From JBKQVT01 sp963727245 (GTDB taxonomy: Bacteria > Planctomycetota > Planctomycetia > Pirellulales > Thermoguttaceae): a DNA stretch of 64,000 bases. The translations under genes and the position numbers were made by a program. Under the pieces are notes generated by a model that saw only the letters and a list, made by a program, of their open reading frames with translations, was not told where the DNA came from and did no database searches. Below are positions 8,827-18,472 of the stretch, piece after piece. The DNA lies in contig CAVSFO010000009.1 of assembly GCA_963727245.1 (NCBI GenBank), positions 248,001 to 312,000 on the forward strand. Direction: 5' to 3'. The stretch's first letter is position 1; each line of letters opens with the position of its first letter.

Positions 8827-10980
8827 ATGGGGAAGAATATTCTGGCCGCAATGAGCGAATTGTTGCCGTCCGCCTGGCGAAGCGTCGCCGGGCGTGGAAG
8901 GGCTGCCGCAGACATGGAACCGTCGTCGCAGCAAGGGACGGAGCGATCGGCCGAAGCCGAGGCCCGCGTCCGCGCCGTGATCGATCACATCATCGACGGC
9001 ATTATCACCATCGACGAGCGAGGTGTCGTCGAGACCTTCAATCCGGGGGCGGAGCGGACTTTCGGCTACCAGGCCGGCGAGGTCATCGGGCACAACGTGA
9101 AGATGCTCATGCCGGCGGCCTATTCGGAGCACCACGACCAGTACCTCTCGAATTACCTGCGGACCGGTCAGGCCCGCATTATCGGCATCGGCCGCGAGGT
9201 GGTGGGGCGGCGGAAGGACGGCTCCACCTTTCCCCTGGACTTGGCGGTCAGCGAGTTCCGCGTCCACGGGCGGCGGATGTTTGCCGGCATCCTCCGCGAC
9301 GTGACCGAGCGGAAGCGCGCCGAGCAGACCTTCAAGTTCCTCGCCGACGCCAGCGCCACGCTGGCCGGGCTGGTCGATTACCAGAGCACCTTGAAGCGGG
9401 TCGCCGGCATGGCGGTTCCCTTCTTCGCCGATTGGTGCGCGGTCGACGTGCTCGACAGCGACGGCGCGCTGCGCCGCGTGGCGGTCGTACACGCCGATGC
9501 CGACAAGGCGGATGCGGCGCAGCTTTGGGAGCGCCGTTTCCCCGCCGGGGGGCCGCAAGAACTGGGCGCCGCCGAAGTGCTGCGGTCCGGGCGGTCGAAG
9601 ATCATTCCCGCCGTCAGCGAAGAGGTGCTCGCCGGGTTTGCCCGCGACGCGGACCATTTACAAGGGCTGCGGTCTCTGGGGCTGACTTCGACCATGTGCG
9701 TGCCGCTGGAGGTGCGGGGAAAGACGCTGGGCGCCGTCACGTTCGCGGCGGCGGAGTCGGGATGCCATTACACGGCCGCCGATCTGGCCTTGGCCGAGGA
9801 CCTTGCCCACCGGGCGGCCGTCTCCATCGAAAATGCCCGGCTCTATGCCGAGGTCAAGGACGGCGACCGTCGCAAGGATGAATTCCTGGCCATGCTGGCC
9901 CACGAGCTCCGCAACCCGCTGGCCCCGATTCGCAGCGGCCTGGATTTGCTGGGCATGGAAGGCTGCGACAGCCAGACCGCCGCCTGGGCCCAGAACATGA
10001 TGAAGCAACAGGTGCAGCACCTGGTGCGGCTGGTCGACGACCTGCTGGACGTGTCGCGGATCATGCGGGGGAAGGTCCAGTTTCGCAAGGAGCGGCTGCA
10101 ACTGGCCGACGTGGTCGCCCGCGGCGTCGATGCCGCCCGGCCCTTGATCGAGCGCAGAAGCACGAGCTGACGGTTTCGCTGCCCGCCGAGCCCATCTGGC
10201 TGGAGGCCGACCCGATCCGCATCGCCCAGGTGATTACCAACCTGCTGAACAACGCGGCCAAGTACAACGACAAGCCCGGCCACATCGTGCTCACCGCCGA
10301 GCGGCAAGGCGAGGAGGCGGTGGTGCGGGTGCTGGACGACGGCATCGGCATCGACAAGGAGTTGCTGCCGCGGGTTTTCGACCTGTTCACCCAGGCCGAC
10401 CGCAGCGTGGCCCGCTCGCAGGGCGGGCTGGGCATCGGCCTGACGCTGGTCCGCAGCCTTGTCGAGCGGCACGGCGGCAGCGTCGAGGTCCACAGCGAAG
10501 GGCCCGGCCGAGGCAGCGAATTCGTCATCCGCCTGCCCGCGGCGGCTGCCCAACCGGCCGCCGCCGAGCGGCCGCAGGGCGACGGCCACGCCCCGCTGGG
10601 CCCGGCCAGGGTGCAGCGGCGGGTGCTGGTGGTGGACGACAATATCGACGCGGCGCGGGCCTTCGCCGAGATCGTCAGCCTGTGGAAACACGAGGTCCGC
10701 GTCGCCTCCAATGGCGCCGCGGCCTTGGAAATGGCCAAGACGTATCACCCCGACATCGTGCTGCTGGACATCGGACTGCCGGGAATGAGCGGCTACCAGG
10801 TGGCGAAACAGTTGCGCCGGCAACCGGAGTTCGCCAAGACCGTGCTGGTCGCGGTCACCGGTTACGGCCAGGAAGAAGACCGCCGCCGCTCTCGCGAGGC
10901 GGGTTTCAATCACCATCTGGTCAAGCCGGTGGCCCCCGACTGCGCTCTACGATCTGCTGACCCCGCCCAACGCGGCGTGA
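8827..10980 (+). CDS. PAS-GAF hybrid histidine kinase with C-terminal receiver (two frameshifts)
   Basis: A membrane-free sensor kinase of about 717 residues. In order it has a PAS domain (from about residue 45, IIDGIITIDERGVVETFNPG), a GAF-like domain (residues about 180-340), a HisKA domain with the phospho-His in LAHELRNPLAP, an HATPase domain (N-box QVITNLLNNAAKY, DDGIGI, GGLGIGLTLV) and a receiver with the Asp of IVLLDIGLPGMSGY. Two indels break it: near 10157, where restoring a G gives ERQKHELTVSLP, and near 10941, after which ALYDLLTPPNAA ends at 10980. The start is uncertain; ATG 8827 is preferred over 8851 or 8914. The signal sensed is unknown. Confidence 0.82.
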
Positions 10981-10983
10981 ATT

Positions 10984-11045
10984 GTAGCCCCACCACAATC
11001 CGCGAGAAACTGATGGTGGGGCTCGCTGCGCTCGACCCACCCTAC
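10984..11045. repeat. dispersed inverted repeat family D (GTGGGGCTCGCTGCGCTCGA..)
   Basis: Inverted arms related to GTAGGGTGGGTCGAGCGCAG enclose a short AT-richer loop containing CCGCGAGAAACTGATG. Copies of the same element lie at 42610-42691 and 45012-45094; the last shares the loop sequence. It sits between the kinase and ruvB. Confidence 0.8.
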
Positions 11046-11065
11046 TGCGCGACGGTCGTTTCCGT

Positions 11066-11071
11066 TATACT
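11066..11071 (+). promoter_or_regulatory. candidate -10 box TATACT for ruvB
   Basis: TATACT lies 57 bases before the ruvB ATG, directly after the family D repeat. No good -35 box is seen at the usual distance, so the assignment is tentative. Confidence 0.4.
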
Positions 11072-11128
11072 GTGTGGTCTGGGCGCCTGCACTGCTGCGG
11101 CGGGCCCGCCGCCTCGACCACCACGAAA

Positions 11129-12160
11129 ATGACCCGCGAACCCATCCTGCAACAGCCGGCCAACCCGGCGGACGACGACCGCGACCTCCGCCCACAACGC
11201 ATGCGCGACATGGTGGGCCAGCGGGAGGTCTATGCCCGGCTGGAAATCGCCGTCGATGCCGCCGAGAAACGGCAGGAGCCGCTGGGACACATCCTCTTCG
11301 ACGGTCCGCCGGGCCTGGGCAAGACCACCTTTGGCATTTGCATCCCCCACGACCTGGGCGTCAGCCTGCAAATCGCCAGCGGCGCGGCCATGACCGCCCC
11401 GAAGGACATCATCCCCTACCTGACCAACGCCGAAGAGCGCTCGGTGCTGTTCATCGACGAGATTCATCGCCTGCCCAAGGCCGTGGAAGAGTTTCTCTAT
11501 CCGGCGATGGAGGATTTTCGCATCGACTTGATCCTGGGCGAGGGCGTCAACGCGCGGACGATCAATATCCAGCTCAAGCCCTTCACGCTCATCGGCGCCA
11601 CCACGCGCAGCGGCCTGCTGTCGGCCCCGTTGCGGGACCGCTTTCAGATGCGGGAGCACCTGGACTTCTACAGCGTCGAGGAATTGGCGGAGATTGTCCG
11701 CCGCAACGCGGTGAAGCTGCGGGTGGAGATTGCGGAGGAGGCGGCGGCCGAGATCGCCGCCCGCAGCCGCGGCACGCCGCGGCTGGCCAACAACCGCCTC
11801 CGCTGGGTCCGCGACTACGCCCTGAGCCGCGCGGACGGGCGGATTTCCCTGCCGGTGGCCCGCGACGCCCTCGAAATGCAGGGCATCGACACGCTGGGCC
11901 TCGATCCCCAAGACCGCAAGTACCTGGAGACGATCGCCCGGGTGTTCGGCGGCGGGCCGGTCGGCGTCGAAGCGGTCGCCCACACCATGAACCTCTCGCC
12001 CGATACCCTCATCGACGAGGTTGAGCCCTTCCTGCTGCGCAGCGAATTGCTGGTGCGGACCCCACGAGGACGGCGAATGACCGCCGCGGCATTCGACCAC
12101 CTCGGCCTGGGGCCCTTGCCGGAAACCAGCGATCCGCGGGGGCGGACCCTGTTCGAGTGA
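11129..12160 (+). CDS. ruvB: Holliday junction branch-migration ATPase RuvB
   Basis: A 343-residue AAA+ motor that drives branch migration of Holliday junctions with RuvA. Walker A is GPPGLGKTT, Walker B LFIDEIHRL, sensor 1 lies in IGATTRSGLLSAPLRDRF and the arginine-finger/sensor-2 region in GTPRLANNRLRWVRDY. The C-terminal winged helix (EPFLLRSELLVRTPRGR) is complete. The length is normal and the frame is intact. ATG 11129 is chosen because it starts the family-typical N-terminus; an upstream in-frame start would read through low-complexity sequence. ruvA and ruvC are not adjacent. Confidence 0.93.
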   Translation: MTREPILQQPANPADDDRDLRPQRMRDMVGQREVYARLEIAVDAAEKRQEPLGHILFDGPPGLGKTTFGICIPHDLGVSLQIASGAAMTAPKDIIPYLTNAEERSVLFIDEIHRLPKAVEEFLYPAMEDFRIDLILGEGVNARTINIQLKPFTLIGATTRSGLLSAPLRDRFQMREHLDFYSVEELAEIVRRNAVKLRVEIAEEAAAEIAARSRGTPRLANNRLRWVRDYALSRADGRISLPVARDALEMQGIDTLGLDPQDRKYLETIARVFGGGPVGVEAVAHTMNLSPDTLIDEVEPFLLRSELLVRTPRGRRMTAAAFDHLGLGPLPETSDPRGRTLFE

Positions 12161-12177
12161 TCCCTACTTAAGAGGCA

Positions 12178-12205
12178 TTGTGGTCCCTGGGGATCGTGAT
12201 AGAAT
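12178..12205 (+). promoter_or_regulatory. promoter TTGTGG-N16-TAGAAT
   Basis: A -35-like TTGTGG (12178-12183) and a -10 TAGAAT (12200-12205) with a 16-base spacer precede the STAS gene by about 60 bases. Confidence 0.5.
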
Positions 12206-12265
12206 GAGGGGCGCTTGGTTTCCCGTCTATGCTGCTTTTCCGGTCCGCCGCCGAAGGAGGAAGGT

Positions 12266-12647
12266 ATGCTAGCTATCAGTGCTGGCTGCCAATTTGAGGT
12301 GGAGCGTGGTCCCGACTGGCTGCTGGTGAGGGTGCGCGAAGTCGAGGCGGCCCCCTCGACGTTGTCTCCAGTTTGCCGAGTGCGTGTGGCAACTGCTGGA
12401 GCAGCACTTCACCTACCGCTTGATGCTGGAGTTGGATCAGGTCGTGCTCTTGGATAGCAGTCTGATCGGGCAGTTGATCCAGTTGCACAAGCGGATCCGC
12501 GAGCACGACGGCATCATGCGGCTCTGCGGCCTGTCGTCGCATAACCGCTCGGTGCTGCACACCTGCGCCCTGGACGACCGCTTTCGGTCCTACGACAGCC
12601 GGGTCGAGGCGATCATGGGCGGCTCCGACCCGCGTCACCCCAAGTAG
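12266..12647 (+). CDS. STAS-domain protein, anti-sigma factor antagonist-like (frameshifted)
   Basis: A small protein of about 126 residues. The first part (MLAISAGCQFEVERGPDWLL) reads from ATG 12266 behind a strong aaggaggaagg ribosome-binding site; the second part (VWQLLEQHFTYRLMLELDQV onward) is in another frame, so an indel lies near 12355-12375. LLDSSLIGQLIQLHKRIRE matches the STAS helix that carries the phosphorylatable serine in SpoIIAA-type antagonists. It may take part in a partner-switching pathway, but no anti-sigma kinase is nearby. Its last 28 bases are duplicated downstream at 12779-12806. Confidence 0.7.
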
Positions 12648-12806
12648 TTTCCCTTGCGGGGGCACTTGTAGGGTGGGACGAACGGAGCGAAGTCCCACCT
12701 TCTACTTCTCCGTTGGGTGCCACTGGCTTTGCCAGTGTTTGTCTCAACGCAGCACTGGCAGAGCCAGTGGCACGCGCGCGGCTCCGACCCGCGTCACCCC
12801 AAGTAG
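12620..12806. repeat. 28-base direct duplication flanking an inserted repeat block
   Basis: The 3' end of the STAS gene (12620-12647, including its stop) recurs exactly at 12779-12806. Between the copies lie an inverted repeat resembling family D (12669-12700, GTAGGGTGGGACGAACGGAG..) and a family A palindrome pair (12718-12773). Confidence 0.85.
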
Positions 12807-12824
12807 GATTGTGGTGGGCAACGG

Positions 12825-12929
12825 GTAGGTTATGCTTCAGCATAACATCCCTGGCGGATAAGGGATTCCGTTATGCTGAAGCATAACCTACGGCCTGTCT
12901 CGACCTAGCACTGGCAGAGCCAGTGGCAC
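12825..12929. repeat. GTAGGTTATGCTTCAGCATA inverted repeat plus single family A palindrome
   Basis: Arms of about 22 bases (12825-12847 and 12870-12891) form a long hairpin, each arm also containing its own short palindrome. A solitary family A palindrome follows at 12908-12929. No gene is seen in this gap. Confidence 0.75.
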
Positions 12930-12949
12930 ACGCGGGGACGGTCCTCGAC

Positions 12950-13166
12950 CTATCGCCAGCAGACTTCCAGTTCGTTGGCGATTTCGCACCCCGGCGAGGT
13001 GCCGGATCGACTCCTGGGCCATCTGCTTTTGAAAGTACGTGCCCACGGTGCCGCGCAAGGTGACGCGGCCTTCGTTGGTCTCAAAACGCAGGTTCCGGCG
13101 GGGAAGATAAGGATTCTGTTCCAAGGCAATCAGAACGCGGTCATCCAGAGGAGGCATGTCGATCAT
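12950..13166 (-). CDS. small BON-domain protein (frameshifted at the C-terminus)
   Basis: A protein of about 72 residues consisting of one BON domain, a fold that binds phospholipids or other envelope components. LDDRVLIALEQNPYLPRRNL and GRVTLRGTVGTYFQKQMAQE match the family's helix and its beta-turn glycine block. The final strand (EIANELEVCWR, then stop) is read in a second frame, so a one-base indel lies near 12990. Without the shift the frame would run on into repeat DNA. The ATG at 13166 is preferred to a GTG at 13172. No signal peptide is visible. Confidence 0.6.
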
Positions 13167-13366
13167 GGTCACGGCGAGCGGGCTGGAAGGAGAACCGGGA
13201 GGGATATTCTATGGGCGGCGGCGTGTATCGCGTGGACACCCGAGTGGCCCGGATAGCGCTATCGGCAATCTGGGAAGAGTTTATGAGCAACAAGTGATGA
13301 GATTCGTGCGTATCTTAGGGGAGATGGCCGGGGCGTAGCGGGTTTGCCGAAGATAACGGCCGCTGC

Positions 13367-14996
13367 TCACCCGCCCAGCCATGGGGGCATTTCGCCCGCA
13401 GGTGGCAACTTGACCACGCACGCCCGGGTGACGTAGGGCAGGGCGACGATCTCGGCCAGGGCCTCGGCCGGCGGCACGGAGTCCAAGGCCAGCACCCCCA
13501 CGGCCTCGCCGCCGGGCCGGTTGCTGGGGCGACCGACGGACATCTGCGCGATGTTGATCTGATGGGCGCCGAAGATGCTGCCCACCCGGCCGATCACGCC
13601 CGGCGTATCCCGATGCACGAAAATCATCAGCGTGCCGTCCAGGAAGCTTTCCAAGCGGCAGCCGCCTTTCTGCACGAGCCGGGGCATGTTGTTGCCGAAG
13701 AGCGTGCCGGAGGCGCGTAGAGGTCCGCTCTTCGCTAATCACCTCGGCGGTGATCATGGAGCTGAAATCGCCGATCTCGACGGTCCGCTGCTCGACCAGC
13801 TCGATGCCGCGCTCGCGGAGCAGCACGGCGGAATTGACGATATTGACGCCCTGCGCCATGGCCTGTTGCAACAGCCCGGCCGCAAAGGCCGCCGACAGCA
13901 GCCGCGTATCCTTCTTGGCCACTTCGCCCTTGTAACTGAGGCGGCAGGTGGTGGGCGGGCAATGGTCCACCTGGGCCAGCAGCAGGCCCAGCCGGTAGGC
14001 CACGTTCAGGTAATCGCGCAGGCCCGCCAGCGTCTTGGGGTCCAGCGGCGACATGTTCACCGACTGCTTGATGGCGCCGGTGGTGAAATAGTCGATCAAC
14101 AGCTCCGCCGCCTCGATGGCCACGCTGGTCTGGGCCTCCTCCGTGCTGGCCCCCAAGTGCGGCGTGCAGAGGACGTTGGGCATGCCGAACAGCGGACTGT
14201 CGGTGCAGGGCTCCGTGGCGTACACGTCCAGGGCCACGCCCCCAATCTGCCCGCTGCGCAGCCCGTCGGCCAGCGCCTGCTCGTCGTAGATGCCGCCGCG
14301 GGCGCAGTTGATCAGCCGGGCCCCCTTCTTCAGCATCGCCACTTCCTTGGCCCCGATCAGGTTCCGCGTCTCGTCGTTCAGCGGCGTATGGACCGTGAGG
14401 TAATCGACCAGGGGCAACATGTCCCGGGCGGCGTTGACGGTCTGAATGCCCAGTTCCTTGGCCCGCGCCGGAGTCAGGAACGGATCGTAGGCGATCACGC
14501 GCATTTCCAGGGCCAAGGCCCGCACCGCCACGGCATGGCCGATGCGTCCCAGCCCGATGATTCCCAGGGTCTTGCCGGCCAGTTGGCTGCCCATGAACTT
14601 TTTGCGGTCCCAACGCTTCTCGACGAGGCTTTGGTTGGCGGCGGCCAGGTTTCGCGACAGCCCCAGCATCAGGGCCAAGGCGTGTTCGGCCGTGGAAATG
14701 GTATTGCCGCCTGGCGTGTTCATCACCACGATGCCTTGGCGGGTGGCGGCCGTGGTGTCGATGTTATCGACACCCACGCCTGCGCGGGCGATCGCCCGCA
14801 AACGCTGGTTGCCGGCCAGGACTTCGGCGGTGATTTTCACGCCGCTGCGGCAGATGGCCCCGTCCGCCTCCAGCAGGGCCTTGCGCAATTCCTCGCCTTT
14901 GAGCCCGGTGCGAACGACCACTTCAATGTTTCCGGCCGACTGCAACAAGTCGAGACCGTCTTGGGACAAGTCGTCCAGTACGATGATTCTCGGCAT
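13367..14996 (-). CDS. serA: D-3-phosphoglycerate dehydrogenase, long form with ACT domain (frameshifted)
   Basis: Catalyses the first step of serine synthesis, oxidising 3-phosphoglycerate with NAD. The start MPRIIVLDDLSQDGLDLLQS is followed by the catalytic Arg region ARAGVGVDNID, the NAD-binding GIIGLGRIGHAVA and the catalytic His in CTPHLGASTEEAQ. An intervening allosteric-substrate-binding domain and a C-terminal ACT domain (IFVHRDTPGVIGRVGSIFGA) complete the 540-residue long form. The last 110 residues are in another frame; RASGTLFGNNMPRLVQKGG rejoins near 13720. It is probably feedback-regulated by serine through the ACT domain, as known for this family. Confidence 0.9.
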
Positions 14997-15157
14997 GGTT
15001 TTTCTCAGAGGGTTCGGGGGTTCAGCAACTCGCGGGGCAGGGGGGCTGCTCGGCGGCTCCGGGTATAGACTGAGGAACAGTATAAGATTTGCGCGTGGCG
15101 CGGGGAAGTCAAGCCGCAAAATCCATAATTTCCACCAGATCGCGGGGCGCCAGCGGG

Positions 15158-15922
15158 CTAGCGGAGCGGATTGGCCGGCCCGTTGGCCATCTGGGCCGGG
15201 CCGTCCGGAACCGCCCAGCCGCCGCCCGGGGTCGGGCTGGCCTGGAGGGCCGAGATCCGCGCGGCCACGGCCGGCTGCGAGGGATCGTGCCAGAGCGAAC
15301 GCTGATAATTGGCCAGGGCCTGCGAGGTGTCGCCCATGTCTTCGCGGATCTTGCCCAGGGCCGCCAGGGCGCGGGGGTTGTTCGGATCGACCTTCAGCGC
15401 CTCGACCAGTTGCTCTTTGGCGGCGGCCCGGTTGCCGAGTTCCTGATTCAGCCGGGCCAACTCGATCTTGGGATCGGCCATGCCCGGCTCCCGGTCGGCC
15501 CAGCCTTCCAGGAGCCGGACGGAGTTGCTCAGGCGGCCTTCCTGGGCCAGCAACACGGCCAGCCCGCGGTAGCAATCGCGGTTGTTCGGATCGCGGTCCA
15601 AGCACTGATTGTAGGCGGTCTCGGCCTGGTCCAACTCATCCCGCCGGTTCCCGAGCCGCCCTAGCTGATGGTAGGTGGCGGCCAGGTTGTAATAGCCGTC
15701 GGCATTGCCGGGATCGTCCTGGACCGTCGCCTGGAACTGCACCAGGGCCTCTTGATAGCGGGCTTGCTGGAAGAGTTCAATGCCCTGGGCGTTCTGGGCC
15801 GTCGAGACGAATGCATTGCAGCCGCCGGCCGTTGCCAGCCCGGCCAGCGCCAGCAGCGCGCAGCCCGCCCAGGAACCTCTTGGACGGCCTCGATCGCGGG
15901 TCGCTCGGGGCAGTGGGGCCAT
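15158..15922 (-). CDS. TPR-repeat lipoprotein
   Basis: A 254-residue exported protein. The N-terminus is basic, then hydrophobic, and ends in a lipobox (LAGLATAGGC), so it is predicted to be lipid-anchored. The mature part is a chain of tetratricopeptide repeats (AQGIELFQQARYQEALVQFQ, GYYNLAATYHQLGRL, RALAALGKIREDMGD). The ATG at 15922 is chosen because it places the signal sequence correctly; upstream in-frame codons lie in low-complexity repeat DNA. It is divergent from no gene and lies upstream of serA on the same strand. Its role is unknown; TPR lipoproteins often scaffold envelope complexes. Confidence 0.8.
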   Translation of the reverse strand: MAPLPRATRDRGRPRGSWAGCALLALAGLATAGGCNAFVSTAQNAQGIELFQQARYQEALVQFQATVQDDPGNADGYYNLAATYHQLGRLGNRRDELDQAETAYNQCLDRDPNNRDCYRGLAVLLAQEGRLSNSVRLLEGWADREPGMADPKIELARLNQELGNRAAAKEQLVEALKVDPNNPRALAALGKIREDMGDTSQALANYQRSLWHDPSQPAVAARISALQASPTPGGGWAVPDGPAQMANGPANPLR

Positions 15923-16492
15923 GGCGCTCGTGCCTCGCTTCCGATGAGATGGCGGCGACGTGGAGAAATGCGAGCGGAGGATACCCATTCGAGCAGGCCG
16001 GGGCAAGAGCGATATGGGGAAAACGAGGGGCCGGGGGCCGGGGGCCAGGGGCCAGGGATTGGGGATCATAAAAGCCCCTCGACTGCGTTGAGGGGGCCGC
16101 GAGAGCCGCTTGCGGTTTCGCCTTCCCGCCTTTTGTTGGACTTTCTGTTAACTCATTGCTGCGCCGAAGGTTAAGTATATTTGCCAGAAGTAGTTCTTGG
16201 TTTCCCTGGGGTATTTGTCAATCTGGGCAATTGGAAGCAGCCCGGCAGTTCTCGCGCGGAGGCGCCGAGACGCGGCCGGGTATTTTCGGTACACCGGTGG
16301 CCATACTGAAAACGGAACACTGATAACTGAAAACTTTCCTCCGCCTTGGTTTGCGGGCAGCGGCCGCCCGGATACACTGAACGATGGCAGATTGGGACTT
16401 CTGGAGCCACCAGTGGGCGAATGTGCTGCCCCCCCCTTCCGAACAAAGACCGCCAATCCGTTATTCCCTTATTCCGACCCTGGGGATCGCAA
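15923..16492. other. intergenic region with low-complexity repeats
   Basis: Holds no convincing gene. It contains a G-rich run of GGGCCGG/GGGCCAGG units near 16027-16065 and a segment shared with other gaps (GCTTGCGGTTTCGCCTTCC, near 16108; similar text at 50677). The remainder up to the WD40-like gene shows nothing recognisable. Confidence 0.5.
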
Positions 16493-17581
16493 ATGAACCG
16501 ATTTTACTTGTTGGTTGTGGGAGCCGTCCTCGTCCCGGCGATGGGAAATGCCGGCGAGACGTTCGTCACGGAATGTGCGAAAGGCCCGCTCGTGAGAAAA
16601 ATAAATGAGCTAGGCGGCGCGTATTCCATCGCAGCCACTCCTGACGGGAAGTCCGTCGTCGGAGGCAGGGGACAGGAGGTAGTTCTTTGGGACCTGGCGA
16701 CCGGCGCCGGCAGCGTGTGGAGGCCCGGCATTTGGGTGGACAACGTGGCGGTTACGCCGGATGGCCGGTCCCTCGTGGTTTGTGGCATGCAAATCGGCGC
16801 TCCCCAGGGAGCGAGGTTCCGTGGGCGCGTCCAAAAATGGGACCTGAAGACGCGGGCCCTCCGCAAGGAAGTCAAGGTGGACTCCGATTGGGTGGCCCAG
16901 TCGGTGCTTGCGCCCGATGGGATCCATGTGTATGCGGAGGGCGACGACTTCGAGGGGCTCGTCCTCCGGGTCGACCTGGAAACAGGGGGCGTGGACACGG
17001 TGTTCGCGCCTGACCGCGTCGACCCGCCCCTGAAGCGGCGCGGCGGTGCGTTCGACGCGAGGCCGGTTGCCATTGGGCCCGACGGCAACGACTTGGTGAT
17101 TCGGTCGTTGCCGGACGCATTGGTATGGAACTTGAAAACCGGGCGCAGGCGGTTCTCTTGCACGTTGACTGGGCATCCCGCCCCCTGCGCGGCGGTGTCC
17201 CCGGACGGGGCGCAACTGGCGATTCCAGGCGTGCAGGTGTTGGATTTCCGTACCGGTAAACGACTGAAAGAATTCGAATTGAAGTTTCGGCCCGGGGCTG
17301 GCGGCGTCATTAACAAGCTGGCCTTCTCGCCTGACAGCAAGCTGTTGGTTGAGACCATGGACGATACTGTGGACATGCCAGATTACGTCGCGGTGTGGCG
17401 GACGGATAAGTACTCGGAACCCGTAGTTTTTCGCTCCGCGACCGGCGGCGCGGGGTTGGCGTGTTTCGTGCCCGGGACCCACAGGCTGGTAACGGCTGGT
17501 ATTTGTGGGGCCTACCTTTGGGACCTCGACAAGTTGTCTTGGCCGAAGGAGGAAAAACAGGAAGGCACTAAAAAGAAATAA
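16493..17581 (+). CDS. secreted WD40-like beta-propeller protein
   Basis: A 362-residue protein with an N-terminal signal peptide (MNRFYLLVVGAVLVPAMGNA) followed by repeats that end in the WD-like patterns VVLWDLATG, VQKWDLKTR, ALVWNLKTG and YLWDLDK. SIAATPDGKSVV, VAVTPDGRSLVV, AAVSPDGAQLA and LAFSPDSKLL are the matching strand motifs, giving about six to seven blades. It is probably an exported propeller for protein binding; no catalytic residues are evident. The ATG at 16493 is chosen for the signal peptide. GC content seems slightly lower than in the neighbours, which is weak evidence of a different history. Confidence 0.75.
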   Translation: MNRFYLLVVGAVLVPAMGNAGETFVTECAKGPLVRKINELGGAYSIAATPDGKSVVGGRGQEVVLWDLATGAGSVWRPGIWVDNVAVTPDGRSLVVCGMQIGAPQGARFRGRVQKWDLKTRALRKEVKVDSDWVAQSVLAPDGIHVYAEGDDFEGLVLRVDLETGGVDTVFAPDRVDPPLKRRGGAFDARPVAIGPDGNDLVIRSLPDALVWNLKTGRRRFSCTLTGHPAPCAAVSPDGAQLAIPGVQVLDFRTGKRLKEFELKFRPGAGGVINKLAFSPDSKLLVETMDDTVDMPDYVAVWRTDKYSEPVVFRSATGGAGLACFVPGTHRLVTAGICGAYLWDLDKLSWPKEEKQEGTKKK

Positions 17582-17641
17582 AGGAACGACAACACGGGTC
17601 GGGAGTCTTGTCCGTTGACGGGACGGGGCCAATGATAACCC

Positions 17642-17752
17642 ACGAATTTAGCCACCGATGAAACACAGATCGAACACGGATATGATGGCGGAGGTGGGTC
17701 GAACCAAGCCGAAAATTGTTTCTTATCCGTGTTCAATCCGCGGCTCTCTTAA
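17642..17752. repeat. inverted repeat ACAGATCGAACACGGATA .. ATCCGTGTTCAATCCGC
   Basis: Imperfect inverted arms at about 17663-17685 and 17726-17746 form a long hairpin in the gap before the PH-domain gene. This type of sequence is common in intergenic DNA of several phyla. Confidence 0.55.
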
Positions 17753-17828
17753 GCGGAGACGCGCGGGCCTTGCCTGTGGCGCGGCGCTGCGGTATCCTTG
17801 GTCTGGTCCAGTTTCCAGGAGACAGGCG

Positions 17829-18281
17829 ATGTGCCTTGGCAGTGACGAACGCGTGCTCTACTCGACGAGATTTTCCCAACGAATCTTTGTCACGCCGTTC
17901 CTGGTGTCCATGGTGGCCCTGGTGTTGGCGATCCTTTTCAGCGGCCTTCCCGCAGCATACGCCCATTACGTTTGCTGGGCGTTGATTGCCCTGGCCGTGG
18001 TCTGCCTGGTGTCGCCGCTGACCAAATACTTCACGTCCCAGTTCATGGTGACGAACCAACGGGTCATCATCCGTCATGGATTCCTCACCAGAACGTCTTA
18101 CGAGATGATCCTCAAGAAGATCGAAAGCATCGCCGTCAACCAGTCCCTGTCGGACAGGTTCCTTTGGGGTTCCGGCACCCTGGTCATCACGGGTACGGGC
18201 GGCACGAAGGAAGAATTCCCCCACGTGGGCGATGCCGTCGCGTTCCAGGAACACCTGAACGAAGCGCTGCAGTCGGCCTAG
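17829..18281 (+). CDS. membrane protein with bacterial PH domain (bPH2/YdbT-like)
   Basis: A 150-residue protein with two hydrophobic segments (about residues 22-42 and 48-66) followed by a bacterial pleckstrin-homology-like domain. The segment FTSQFMVTNQRVIIRHGFLT and the IESIAVNQSLSDRFLWGSGT block are diagnostic of the YdbS/YdbT family, and GTLVITGTGGTKEEF ends the domain. These are membrane proteins of poorly understood function. ATG 17829 is chosen because the family N-terminus starts there. No operon partner is seen. Confidence 0.82.
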   Translation: MCLGSDERVLYSTRFSQRIFVTPFLVSMVALVLAILFSGLPAAYAHYVCWALIALAVVCLVSPLTKYFTSQFMVTNQRVIIRHGFLTRTSYEMILKKIESIAVNQSLSDRFLWGSGTLVITGTGGTKEEFPHVGDAVAFQEHLNEALQSA

Positions 18282-18320
18282 ATAAGGCCCAAGTGAGAAG
18301 ATTAAGCAGCCACGCGCCGG

Positions 18321-18394
18321 GTGCCACTGCTGGCTTGTCCAGCAGTGTTGCGCCCGCGGTGGTTCGACACTGCTGGACAAGCCAGCAGTGGCAC
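18321..18394. repeat. dispersed inverted repeat family B (GTGCCACTGCTGGCTTGTCC..)
   Basis: Two 27-base inverted arms, each itself an imperfect palindrome, are separated by about 20 bases that differ between copies. Copies occur at 25030-25104, 39749-39823 and 46509-46583. Here it follows the PH-domain gene and could terminate transcription. Confidence 0.85.
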
Positions 18395-18426
18395 GCGGCC
18401 CACTTCTCCACAGAGCACGAGGGACC

Positions 18427-18432
18427 TATAAT
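18427..18432 (+). promoter_or_regulatory. candidate -10 box TATAAT
   Basis: A perfect TATAAT lies 40 bases before the lipoprotein gene, directly downstream of the family B repeat. The -35 position (ttctcc) is poor. Confidence 0.45.
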
Positions 18433-18472
18433 AAGGCGACTCCGCCGTCCTCAACAAAACCGGAGGTGACTC

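Noticed and set aside
10157..10941. Programmed frameshifting in the histidine kinase
   Set aside because: No slippery heptamer with a downstream structure is seen, and similar shifts occur in many unrelated genes in the window.
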